Program-made: the position numbers and the translations under genes
Shown here: in pieces, positions 16,388-24,530 of the stretch
How the letters are laid out: each line of letters opens with the position of its first letter
Numbering within the stretch: the stretch's first letter is position 1
Notes under the pieces: generated by a model
Database searches by the model: none
Told to the model about the DNA's origin: nothing
The model's input: only the letters and a program-made list of their open reading frames with translations
From: an uncultured Eubacteriales bacterium
GTDB lineage: Bacteria; Bacillota; Clostridia; Oscillospirales; CAG-382
Direction: 5' to 3'
Assembly: GCA_900551295.1 (NCBI GenBank)
Contig: URVJ01000007.1
Span: forward strand, 40,947-104,946
Length of the DNA stretch: 64,000 nt

Positions 16388-17104
16388 ATGTCAGACTCAA
16401 AAACTTCAACAATGCTTATAGCGCACAGAGGATTTTCCGCGCTTGAAACCGAAAACACGGCGGCAGCGTTTGTCGCAGCCGGAAACAGGGACTATTTCGG
16501 AATTGAGACCGACGTTCATGTAACGCGCGACGGAAAATTTGCGATCATTCACGACGACGATACAAAGAGAGTTGCCGGAGTTGATTTTTCCGTTGAAAAC
16601 AGCACATTTGCGGAACTTTCAAAGCTGAAACTTAAGGATAAGTACGGCGAAACAAGAAGAGATCTCGTAATACCCGAACTTTCGGACTATATCAAAATCT
16701 GTAAATTCTATAAAAAGACCGCCGTGCTTGAGCTTAAAAATCCCATGACGGCGGATAGCATACGCGGTATAACCGACTGTATCAAAAAGTATGACTATAT
16801 TGAAAATACAGTGTTTATATCGTTTGCGTTCGATAATCTTGTCGAGGTCAGAAAGCTCTATCCGGACGCAGCCGTACAGTTTTTGTGCGGAAAGATTTCC
16901 GACGAACTTGTAAATAAGCTTGCCGAACACAAATTTGACGTTGACGCTTATTATGAGTATATAGATAAAGAGATTTGCGAAAAGCTCCATAAACACGGTA
17001 TAAAGATCAACTGCTATACCGTTGACTCCGAAAAGGACGCAAAGCGCTGCCTTGAATGCGGAGTCGATTACATTACGTCAAACTGTCTTTCCGAACTCGA
17101 TTAA
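16388..17104 (+). CDS. Glycerophosphodiester phosphodiesterase
   Basis: It hydrolyses deacylated phospholipids to an alcohol and a glycerol phosphate. The 238-residue TIM-barrel protein has the family's opening motif LIAHRGFSALETENTAAAF with catalytic His, then GIETDVHVTRDGKFAIIHDDD supplying metal ligands and the second His, and ends with NCYTVDSEKDAKRC and GVDYITSNCL. There is no signal peptide, so it is cytoplasmic. AAAGGAGAAA lies before the ATG. It is the last gene of the cluster and converges on the FAD oxidoreductase with only 14 bases between. Confidence 0.93.
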   Translation: MSDSKTSTMLIAHRGFSALETENTAAAFVAAGNRDYFGIETDVHVTRDGKFAIIHDDDTKRVAGVDFSVENSTFAELSKLKLKDKYGETRRDLVIPELSDYIKICKFYKKTAVLELKNPMTADSIRGITDCIKKYDYIENTVFISFAFDNLVEVRKLYPDAAVQFLCGKISDELVNKLAEHKFDVDAYYEYIDKEICEKLHKHGIKINCYTVDSEKDAKRCLECGVDYITSNCLSELD

Positions 17105-17118
17105 GAATCGGGAAAAAA

Positions 17119-18810
17119 TCAGAACAGCTCAAAAGCGAATACCCTGAAATCTTCACAGCCGTGGGTGCAAAGCGGAATAAGCCTTGCCGAAACGGCTTTT
17201 TTGTTTATGCAAAGACGGACGAAACGCTGATAATTTCCGCGAATTTCGATTTTTTCCGTACTTCCGTTTTCGAGAGTAAGCTCAATGTCAAAATCCTTTA
17301 TAAGCGTTTCCGGCGTTCTGAAACGCGTTTCGCCGAGATAATAGTGAGAGGGCATATTGTGAAAAGGTCTGTTTAAGTCGCTGTCAAATACAAGAGTTAT
17401 GCCGTTTATGAATTCGGGCTTTTCAAAGACGTACTGCGGTGCGTCGCCTTTCTTTAATATACAGACATTCTGTTCGCCGCGGCTTATTCCGTTTCTTAAA
17501 ACTGCGTATTTTTCGTCAAGATTTGCTTTTTCGGTAAGCTTGGAAAGTTTTCTTTTGACGCCGGGCAAAAAGCAGTCGTCGTCCATCAGCGTCTGCTGGA
17601 GAAAATCTATGTCAAGCGTTCTCGTGGAAGAGCCTTGACTTGTCATGACGTATGCCGCAGTTCCGACAGCCTGACCGAGAATTGCGCAGGTGGACATAAC
17701 GCGGCTCGAACTGAGGGCTGCGTGGGTTACGCTTATGTTTCGTCCTGCAAACATGAGATTTTTTATGTTCTTTGAATAAAGCGCTCTCCACGGAATAGTC
17801 CACGGAGTCGGCGCAGGGTGGTATATAGTCGGGTGTCCGCCGTCGAAATAAAAACCTTCGGGAAAGTGGTCGTCCATAGTCCAGCCGGCATATGCAACGG
17901 TGTCCGGAAAGTTTCCGCCGGATTCCACGTCGTTTTGCGTAATTACATGATCGCCTACATAGCGTCTGCTTTCGCGCTTTCCGGGAAGAAATCCCACCCA
18001 GTCAAGCTCAAAGTTTTCAAAATCTGTCTTTTCGCCGTTCTTTACAAAGTCCCATACTCCGAAAGCTATCTTCATAAGCTCATCGCGGCACTTGTCGGTG
18101 TCGTGTATGCAGTCGCCCATGCCGCCGTACTCTATCCACCAGAAATTCGTATCTCTGCCGTAGCCTTTGCTTTTGAGCTTTGAACCGTCTATCTTGTATG
18201 CCCACGTCGGAGCTTTGAAGGGTACGGGGTGATCTGTTTCTCTGCCCATGATAAGGCAAGACATACCCATGGTGTGACTGTCTGCAGCGTCGGGAGGAAT
18301 GGTTTCGCCAAAGTCGGATTTCGCCTCGCGCCCGTACATGTATTCCGCACCCGTGATAGGCGCAAGAATCGAGTCGCCCGAACAGTCGGCAAAATAGTCT
18401 GCATTTATAATATGATATGTTTCGGAATTGAGCGTCCAGCCCGTGACGCTTTTTATAACGCCGCCGGTTACTTCTGCTTTCTGACAAGTGCAGTTTAGCA
18501 AAAAAGTAAGATTTTCCTGCGTGAGCGCCTTTCCGTACAGAACGCTGTCCCATACCGAAAAGGACAGGTTCGGGTTCATGGCAAAATTTTCGAGAAACAG
18601 CTCCTCTGTAATGCCTGTTTCGCGGTTGTCTTTGCCGTGGCTGCCGCAGACGTGCATTCTTATCTCGCTTGAGGCGTTTCCGCCGAATACCGGTCTGTCC
18701 TGCATGATTATTGTCTTTACGCCGTGCCGTGCCGCTGCAAGCGCTGCGCATAAGCCTGCCATGCCGCCGCCGATTACGCAAAACTGCGCCGAATGTGTAA
18801 CGGTTTTCAT
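17119..18810 (-). CDS. FAD-dependent oxidoreductase of the FAD_oxidored family
   Basis: The 563-residue protein starts with the FAD-binding CVIGGGMAGLCAALAAARHG and the second-strand acidic/basic turn IIMQDRPVFGGNASSEIRMHVCG, typical of this family. NADYFADCSGDSILAPITGAEY and NIKNLMFAGRNISVTH complete the FAD fold. Members are often linked to carbohydrate or polyol turnover, but the substrate cannot be read here. The C-terminal 150 residues look like a beta-rich accessory domain. CGGAGGA precedes the ATG at 18810. It is transcribed alone, divergent from the next gene. Confidence 0.85.
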   Translation of the reverse strand: MKTVTHSAQFCVIGGGMAGLCAALAAARHGVKTIIMQDRPVFGGNASSEIRMHVCGSHGKDNRETGITEELFLENFAMNPNLSFSVWDSVLYGKALTQENLTFLLNCTCQKAEVTGGVIKSVTGWTLNSETYHIINADYFADCSGDSILAPITGAEYMYGREAKSDFGETIPPDAADSHTMGMSCLIMGRETDHPVPFKAPTWAYKIDGSKLKSKGYGRDTNFWWIEYGGMGDCIHDTDKCRDELMKIAFGVWDFVKNGEKTDFENFELDWVGFLPGKRESRRYVGDHVITQNDVESGGNFPDTVAYAGWTMDDHFPEGFYFDGGHPTIYHPAPTPWTIPWRALYSKNIKNLMFAGRNISVTHAALSSSRVMSTCAILGQAVGTAAYVMTSQGSSTRTLDIDFLQQTLMDDDCFLPGVKRKLSKLTEKANLDEKYAVLRNGISRGEQNVCILKKGDAPQYVFEKPEFINGITLVFDSDLNRPFHNMPSHYYLGETRFRTPETLIKDFDIELTLENGSTEKIEIRGNYQRFVRLCINKKAVSARLIPLCTHGCEDFRVFAFELF

Positions 18811-19012
18811 ATATATGTGTCCTCCGCTTTGCTTTTTTCTTTATAATACCATAAACAGCTGTGATTTTCCATGACAATACTGCCGTAAAAATTTAAAATC
18901 CTGCACTATTTTTATTTTTTGCAAAAATGACGGAACTTGTCGGAAAACTGTACGTCATACAGAGTGTAAAGCAAGTAACATAAAGCAAAATTCAATGAAA
19001 GCAGGTAACTTT

Positions 19013-21112
19013 ATGAAAAAATTAATGATCGCGGCAATAGTAGCCGCAATGCTCATCTCAAATGCCTCGGTATATGCCGATGACGCGGCTGAAGTAAAGC
19101 CGGCAAACGATTCTCAGACGGCAGAGCAGAACGAAGTGAAAGAAAAAATACCTTATTACGTATACGATAAAGCAACCGTAAAGTCGGTTGAAAACGGCAG
19201 CATTAACTGCACGACAAACGACGATAAAGAAATCTCTCTCATACTTGATGTTTCCGAAGATACGCTGATACTGGACAATAACGGAAATAAGATTAGCCTT
19301 TCGGATCTCAAAGAGGGAACGGTAATATACGCATACGACAGTCCGTATAACGCAAGAATATTGATATACCCCGCAACCTTTAAGCCTTATGTGATAGTTG
19401 CTGCGACTGATGAAAACGTAAATTTCTGCCTTGACGCTTTTTCAAAAGATCCCGATTCAAAGGAAATAAGATATGTTTCCGACGGAGGAAAGCTTGCGGT
19501 AAATATTTCGGACGAAACAGAGTTTAAGGGATACGACGGAAGCGAGATCACCGATAAAGATCTTGAAAGCAGAATCGCACTTATAACCTACACCGATTCT
19601 ACAAGAAGTATTCCGGCGATAACAACCGCGGAAAAAGTAACAATTCTCGGAGCCGTTCCGGTCGAGCTTCCCGATCTTACCGAGGAAAGACCGGTAGTTT
19701 CCGAAGATACTCCGACGGTTCTGCCCGATCTCTCGGAAGAAAGACCTGTTGTTACGGAGTCTGAAACCGATAAAACAATAAAGGTTGCCTTTGACGGAGA
19801 AAAGATGAATTTCGACGTCGATCCGATAATCGAAAACGGCAGAACGCTCGTACCGTTCAGAGCAATATTTGAAAAACTTGACTGTGCGGTATCATATTCC
19901 GAAACAGACGGCGGAAAATTTGTCGAGGCGCAGAGAGGCGACGATGTTGTTCTTCTTGAAATCGGCAAGGACACAATGCTCGTAAACGGTAAGGAAGTAA
20001 AGCTTGACGCACCGGCAAAAATAGTTGACGGAAGAACTCTCGTTCCTCTGCGTGCCGTAAGCGAGAGCATGGACTGCACCGTTGATTGGCTTGACGATGT
20101 TAAGACCGCGTCCATTCATAAAAAACACGGTCAGCACATAATAGACTCCGGACGTATCGAAAAAAGCATAACCGACAGCGACGGCACGGTTCTGATGAAT
20201 ATAAGCGCCGTATATCCGATAATCGCCGATGAAACCGGAAGCGACGCGTTTATTGCGGACATAAACAAGAGTTATAAGGAAAATGCCGAAAAGTATGTTT
20301 CGAATATTGAAAAAACTTTCACTAAAGATGACACTGCCGAAATGCGCATGGCAATGGGAGAAAATTTCCGTCCTATGCAGTTTACGCTTACATTTAAGGT
20401 AAACACCGACAGAAAGAATCTCCTTTCGATCACTAATACCGATTATCAGAACGCAAACGGCGCGCACCCGAATACGCAGAGAACTTCACGCACTTTCCAG
20501 ACTCTCATGAATAAAGAGCTTGCGCTTACAGATGTCTTTGACGCCGAGCAGGACGCTGTCAATAAGACGGTATACGATACATTTAAGGCAAAACTCGAAA
20601 AAGAAGTTGAAGAATACAGTGAAGAAAACGCAAAGGAGCTTGAAAAAGAGCTTGCAAACGTAAACTTCTATCTTACCGATAACAGCGTTGTAATGTACTT
20701 CAACCCTTATCAGATCCTCCCGTATGCATTCGGCGCTCCGAGTGTCGAGCTTAAATACGGTGAAAAGGACAGCCCCGTAAAGCTTGACCTTTCGGAAGCA
20801 AAGCTTGACGCACTTGAAATAGTTCTTGACGGAAATCCCACAACCGGTTTTACATGGGAGGCTGTCGAGGCGGATTCCGAAATTGTGGATATAAAGAGCG
20901 AGTATAAGCAGGACGAGGCGGCTGAGGATATGGCAGGCGTCGGCGGAAAGTATACTTTCACCGTAACCGGAAAATCAAACGGAAACGCTCAGATAAAGCT
21001 CTGCTATATGCGTTCTTTCGAGGGCGAAGGCTCTATTCAGAAAACAGTCATCGTCAAAGTGTACGTTGACGAAAACGGCAAGGTCACCGTTCTTGACCGT
21101 ACAGAAAAGTAA
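19013..21112 (+). CDS. Secreted protein: copper-amine-oxidase-like stalk, RsiV-like domain and chagasin-like protease inhibitor
   Basis: The 699-residue protein has a signal peptide (MKKLMIAAIVAAMLISNASV, cleavage near YADD). Two proline/glutamate repeats (ELPDLTEERPVVSED, VLPDLSEERPVVTES) join to a copper-amine-oxidase N-terminal-like stalk at about 253-370 (GRTLVPFRAIFE, GRTLVPLRAVSE). Residues about 376-582 resemble the DUF4163/DUF3298 region of RsiV. The last 100 residues match chagasin-type cysteine-protease inhibitors, with the loop NPTTGFTW and later YMRSFE. This domain set suggests a cell-envelope protein that binds proteases or peptidoglycan fragments. ATG 19013 was chosen because the signal peptide starts there; an in-frame ATG lies at 18995. 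Confidence 0.8.
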   Translation: MKKLMIAAIVAAMLISNASVYADDAAEVKPANDSQTAEQNEVKEKIPYYVYDKATVKSVENGSINCTTNDDKEISLILDVSEDTLILDNNGNKISLSDLKEGTVIYAYDSPYNARILIYPATFKPYVIVAATDENVNFCLDAFSKDPDSKEIRYVSDGGKLAVNISDETEFKGYDGSEITDKDLESRIALITYTDSTRSIPAITTAEKVTILGAVPVELPDLTEERPVVSEDTPTVLPDLSEERPVVTESETDKTIKVAFDGEKMNFDVDPIIENGRTLVPFRAIFEKLDCAVSYSETDGGKFVEAQRGDDVVLLEIGKDTMLVNGKEVKLDAPAKIVDGRTLVPLRAVSESMDCTVDWLDDVKTASIHKKHGQHIIDSGRIEKSITDSDGTVLMNISAVYPIIADETGSDAFIADINKSYKENAEKYVSNIEKTFTKDDTAEMRMAMGENFRPMQFTLTFKVNTDRKNLLSITNTDYQNANGAHPNTQRTSRTFQTLMNKELALTDVFDAEQDAVNKTVYDTFKAKLEKEVEEYSEENAKELEKELANVNFYLTDNSVVMYFNPYQILPYAFGAPSVELKYGEKDSPVKLDLSEAKLDALEIVLDGNPTTGFTWEAVEADSEIVDIKSEYKQDEAAEDMAGVGGKYTFTVTGKSNGNAQIKLCYMRSFEGEGSIQKTVIVKVYVDENGKVTVLDRTEK

Positions 21113-21154
21113 GCATAATGCTTTAAACATTTTTCATAATTCTTTTCCTCATTG

Positions 21155-21195
21155 ACCGCCGTAAGTTGTTGTTGCTTGCGGCGGTTTCCTTTTGC
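21155..21195 (+). terminator. Terminator after the chagasin-like protein gene
   Basis: ACCGCCGTAAG (21155-21165) pairs with CTTGCGGCGGT (21175-21185) with one G-U pair, followed by a T-rich tract. Confidence 0.8.
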
Positions 21196-21228
21196 AAAAA
21201 AAAAGTTTGAGAATTTTTGAAAAACCTC

Positions 21229-21256
21229 TTGACAAAACCAAAAAAATGATTATAAT
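21229..21256 (+). promoter_or_regulatory. Promoter of the perR-rubrerythrin operon
   Basis: TTGACA at 21229-21234 and TATAAT at 21251-21256 are 16 bases apart. The stretch around the -35 box is identical over more than 20 bases to the third rRNA promoter at 63340, suggesting a strong promoter type. Confidence 0.8.
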
Positions 21257-21260
21257 ATAA

Positions 21261-21275
21261 TTGTAATGATTACAA
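21261..21275 (+). promoter_or_regulatory. PerR/Fur-type operator
   Basis: TTGTAATGATTACAA is a perfect 7-1-7 inverted repeat and matches the known PerR box TTATAATNATTATAA at all but two positions. It covers the predicted transcript start just after the -10 box, so bound repressor would block initiation. Autoregulation by the adjacent PerR-like protein is inferred. Confidence 0.85.
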
Positions 21276-21319
21276 AAATGAAATCGTTACAGCAAACAAC
21301 GCATAAAGGAGGGCAAAAA

Positions 21320-21718
21320 ATGGACGTAAAAGACCTGATGCTCGAAAAAGGAGTAAAGCCTTCCGTAACCCGGCTTGCAATATACGATTATCTCTATAAC
21401 CACCGCACACACCCGACGGTAGACGAGATATACGAAGCATTGTCGCCCGAAATTCCGACGCTGTCAAAGACCACTGTTTATAATACGGTAAACCTTTTGG
21501 CGAACAGCGGAATTATAAAGTCCATAAGCATTGAGGGATTCAGAACAAGATACGACGCAAATAATAATTTCCATGCGCATTTTCTTTGCACAAAGTGCAA
21601 TAATGTGTATGATATATTTGATCTTGAATGCCCGAAGTGCCCGTTAGACGGTTTTACCGTGTCATCTGAGGATATTTTTTATACCGGGAGCTGTAAGGCT
21701 TGCTCGGATAGGAAATAA
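21320..21718 (+). CDS. perR: Fur-family peroxide-responsive repressor (PerR-like)
   Basis: The 132-residue protein has the Fur winged helix (PSVTRLAIYDYLYNHRTHPT, LSKTTVYNTVNLL) and a dimerisation/metal domain. DANNNFHAHFLCTKC aligns with the regulatory site of Bacillus PerR: the Asp, both His, and an Asp at NVYDIF where PerR has Asp104 and Fur usually has Glu. Zinc Cys pairs are CTKC and CKAC. PerR senses peroxide by Fe-catalysed His oxidation. ATG 21320 follows AAAGGAGGG. The gene is first in an operon with two rubrerythrins and has a matching operator upstream, which strongly supports a peroxide-stress role. Confidence 0.9.
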   Translation: MDVKDLMLEKGVKPSVTRLAIYDYLYNHRTHPTVDEIYEALSPEIPTLSKTTVYNTVNLLANSGIIKSISIEGFRTRYDANNNFHAHFLCTKCNNVYDIFDLECPKCPLDGFTVSSEDIFYTGSCKACSDRK

Positions 21719-21764
21719 TAAAAACACACAATAAAAATTATAATTTTGAAAGGAAGTAAAAGTC

Positions 21765-22304
21765 ATGAAAAAGTATGTATGTATGGTTTGCGGTTATGTT
21801 TATGAGGGAGAAGAGCCTCCGAAGGAATGTCCGGTCTGTCATGCGCCCGCATCGAAGTTTAAGGAACAGGGCGAAAAGACATGGGCTGCCGAACATGTTG
21901 TAGGCGTTGCAAACGGCGCGTCGCAGGATATAATCGACGACCTCAGAGCAAACTTCAACGGCGAGTGCAGCGAAGTAGGTATGTACCTTGCAATGGCAAG
22001 AGTGGCGCACAGAGAGGGCTATCCCGAAATCGGACTTTACTGGGAAAAGGCGGCATATGAAGAGGCTGAGCACGCAGCAAAGTTCGCAGAACTCCTAGGA
22101 GAAGTTCTCACAGATTCCACAAAGAAGAATCTCGAAATGAGAGTAGACGCCGAAAACGGTGCTACCGCAGGTAAATTCGACCTTGCAAAGAGAGCAAAAG
22201 AGGCAGGTCTTGACGCAATTCACGATACCGTTCATGAAATGGCTCGCGACGAGGCAAGACACGGAAAAGCATTTGAGGGACTTTTAAAGAGATATTTCAA
22301 CTGA
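21765..22304 (+). CDS. rbr: Reverse rubrerythrin (N-terminal rubredoxin domain)
   Basis: The 179-residue protein begins with a rubredoxin-type Fe(SCys)4 site (CMVCGYVYEGEEPPKECPVC) and continues with a diiron four-helix bundle. Ligand motifs include GECSEVGMY, EEAEHAAKF and DEARHGKAF. The domain order, rubredoxin first, is that of reverse rubrerythrins, which reduce H2O2 to water with electrons from NADH via rubredoxin or rubredoxin reductase. It is cytoplasmic and lies 46 bases after perR under the same operator. Reverse rubrerythrins belong to the PerR regulon in Clostridium. Confidence 0.93.
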   Translation: MKKYVCMVCGYVYEGEEPPKECPVCHAPASKFKEQGEKTWAAEHVVGVANGASQDIIDDLRANFNGECSEVGMYLAMARVAHREGYPEIGLYWEKAAYEEAEHAAKFAELLGEVLTDSTKKNLEMRVDAENGATAGKFDLAKRAKEAGLDAIHDTVHEMARDEARHGKAFEGLLKRYFN

Positions 22305-22341
22305 TCTGACAGCTTAAAAGACATCAAAGGAGAGTTTTGAC

Positions 22342-22884
22342 ATGAATAAGACAAAGTATGCCGGAACGCAGACCGAGAAAAACCTTGAAGCTGCATTTGC
22401 CGGAGAATCGCAGGCGCGCAATAAGTATACCTATTTTGCAAGTAAGGCAAAAAAAGAGGGATATGAACAGATTGCCGCGCTGTTTCTTAAAACTGCCGAA
22501 AACGAAAAAGAACACGCAAAAATGTGGTTCAAGGAGCTTTCCGGAATAGGCGATACCGCGCAGAACCTTGCCGCGGCAGCCGACGGAGAAAACTATGAGT
22601 GGACAGATATGTACGAGGATTTTGCCAAGACTGCCGAGAAAGAGGGATTTCCGGAGCTTGCCGCAAAGTTCAGACTTGTGGGCGCGATAGAAAAGCACCA
22701 CGAGGAAAGATACCGCGCTTTGCTTAAAAATGTCGAAACCGCAAAAGTCTTTGAAAAGAGCGAAGTCAAGGTATGGGAGTGCCGTAACTGCGGACATATA
22801 GTTGTTGGAACAAAGGCGCCCGACGTATGCCCGGTCTGCGCACATCCGCAAAGCTACTTTGAAGTACACGAACAGAATTATTGA
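22342..22884 (+). CDS. rbr: Rubrerythrin (C-terminal rubredoxin domain)
   Basis: The 180-residue protein has the classical order: a ferritin-like diiron bundle first (FAGESQARNKYTYFA, ENEKEHAKMWFKEL, IEKHHEERYRAL) and a rubredoxin domain at the end (CRNCGHIVVGTKAPDVCPVC). It is an anaerobe's H2O2 peroxidase. It lies 37 bases after the reverse rubrerythrin behind AAAGGAGAG and ends the perR operon at a terminator. Having both domain orders side by side suggests two peroxidases with different electron donors or stress timing. Confidence 0.94.
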   Translation: MNKTKYAGTQTEKNLEAAFAGESQARNKYTYFASKAKKEGYEQIAALFLKTAENEKEHAKMWFKELSGIGDTAQNLAAAADGENYEWTDMYEDFAKTAEKEGFPELAAKFRLVGAIEKHHEERYRALLKNVETAKVFEKSEVKVWECRNCGHIVVGTKAPDVCPVCAHPQSYFEVHEQNY

Positions 22885-22905
22885 TTCGTAATAAATAATT
22901 GGTTA

Positions 22906-22949
22906 AACGCTGCCGAATGTGAAATTTTTGCACTCGGCGGTGTTTTTTT
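22906..22949 (+). terminator. Terminator of the perR-rubrerythrin operon
   Basis: ACGCTGCCGAATGTG and CACTCGGCGGTGT form an imperfect stem with wobble pairs around TTTTTG, followed by seven T. The remaining bases to 23176 hold a possible TATAAT at about 23139 and no gene. Confidence 0.75.
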
Positions 22950-23176
22950 GTAAATAAATCTGAATGCGCCGTTACTTTAAAGTAATTACTGAATATTTAC
23001 TTGTGCGGTATATGTGTTGCTGTCCGAATTATGGCATAAACGTTTTGGTGATTGGTGTCAAAATCATTTACAGGGGGCTTTGTTTAGCGTTATATAAGGA
23101 ATTTTTTATTAAAGCTGTCAATCTTTTTCATACCCTTGTATAATAAATTTACAGCATTTATAATAAGGAGCCGATT

Positions 23177-24119
23177 ATGAAAAGAATTACAGCAAATAAA
23201 GTCTCGGAATTTAGGGACATTTTGATTACGGATGAAAAATCTCCGGCAACGGTAGAGAAGTATATACGCGATATAAGAACCTTTGCGGCGTGGCTCGGAG
23301 AACGCTGCGTTGATAAGCATACGGGTCTCGAATATAAGGCTTATCTTGTCAGGAAATATATGCCGTCAAGCGTAAATTCCGTGCTGTCATCACTGAATAT
23401 CTTTTTTGACTATAACGAGTGGTACGGCTGCAAGGTCAAGCCGCTTAAAATACAGAAACAAATATTTGCGTCAAAGGATAAGGAACTTTCAAAAGCAGAG
23501 TACGAAAGATTGCTTGATGCGGCAAGATCCGGAAAAAATGAAAGGCTGTATCTTCTTATTATCTGTTCAATGGGAATACGCGTAAGTGAGGTGCGGTTTG
23601 TGACGGCAGAGGCGGTTAAAAACGGTGTTGCATCAATAAATTGCAAAGGCAAGCTCACTTTTGAAGGATTTTCGGATTACGAACATATTGCGGAAATGAC
23701 GGTGCTGCCGACGAGCTTTGACGAAGAGAAAATGGCAATTGTAATCGGACTCAAGAATGCCGCAGCTTTTGATTCGGACATATGCACACTTGAATTCAGA
23801 ATCAATGAAAATGCGCAGGAAAGAGTATACAGCATAAATGCAGATACAATTGTAAAGCTTAGTTCTGCGGTTGTTACGTCGTCTGTAAATCCGGGAAAGG
23901 TAACGGTTCGTATGCAGAAGCTCGGAGATATAGACGGAAATGATACTGTTGATATAGATGACGCAGTGTTGCTGTTCAGACATAGTATGGCTTCCTGAGC
24001 TGTATCCGATAAGCTATGCGGGAAATACTGACTATAACCATGACGGCAATGTCGATATTGATGATGCGGTTATGCTCTTCAGATACAGTATGCTTCCGGA
24101 ACTGTATCCGATTGATTAA
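23177..24119 (+). pseudogene. Chimeric, frameshifted gene: truncated tyrosine recombinase fused to a dockerin-type tail
   Basis: The frame from ATG 23177 (behind AAGGAG) stops at 23996-23998 after 273 codons. Residues 1-158 are an XerC/D-like recombinase: the SAM-like core-binding domain and the start of the catalytic domain with the first catalytic Arg in GIRVSEVRF. After CKGK the recombinase ends without its HxxR and Tyr motifs. It continues in frame into a beta-rich segment and a calcium-loop repeat, DIDGNDTVDIDDAVLLFRHS. An extra G at about 23990 shifts the frame. Skipping it restores LPELYPISYAGNTDYNHDG plus a second loop, NVDIDDAVMLFRYSMLPELY, ending at 24119. The two loops resemble a type I dockerin. 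It cannot be an active recombinase. Confidence 0.8.
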
Positions 24120-24154
24120 AAACAAAATCAGATTATTCTAATGTTGAATAACAG

Positions 24155-24195
24155 AGTCGTACAGACAATTAAATTTGTTTGTACGGCTTTTTTCT
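24155..24195 (+). terminator. Terminator after the dockerin remnant
   Basis: CGTACAGACAA and TTGTTTGTACG pair over eleven bases with one wobble around TTAAAT, followed by GCTTTTTT. Confidence 0.85.
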
Positions 24196-24530
24196 TTTTT
24201 AGGCTCTTAAATTTTTTATCCGGCATACAAATTTCTTTGTTTATCCTGTTATTTCGGGTTTTTCTGACTGTCGTTTTTTGACTAATTATGTAAAACGCTG
24301 TCGAATAGATGTATATTTTAAAGATTTTATATTAAGAATGTGTACGAAAAAAGGTTTTCTTGAATATTGTATCAATTTATGTTACTTTTAGTATATAAAA
24401 TTTAATCGGAAAGAGGTAAGTAAATGTTATTATCACTATGAAGGTAAGGCTTTTTCCGCACCGAGCGTGACGGTGGCGTAACAACCGGCGCATAGGTATA
24501 AATTGAATAATATTTCAAGGAGTAGAAAAA
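24196..24530 (+). promoter_or_regulatory. Leader region of the Rhs operon
   Basis: No gene is visible. A weak promoter may lie at about 24360-24400 (TTGAAT and TATAAA). From 24410 a ribosome-binding-like AAGAGGTAAG is followed by ATG and only four more sense codons, then by a G+C-rich stretch unlike its surroundings (24449-24495). In it, CCGCACC and GGTGGCG can pair with a bulge. It may be a structured leader. I could not match it to a known riboswitch. Confidence 0.35.

Noticed and set aside
23177..23660. Functional integrase marking a prophage or integrative element
   Set aside because: The recombinase lacks the second half of its catalytic domain, and no phage or conjugation genes or attachment repeats were found.
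24420..24500. Cyclic-di-GMP or other known riboswitch before the Rhs operon
   Set aside because: The G+C-rich stretch lacks the conserved cores of the c-di-GMP, THF, fluoride or preQ1 classes as I know them; kept only as an unassigned leader.
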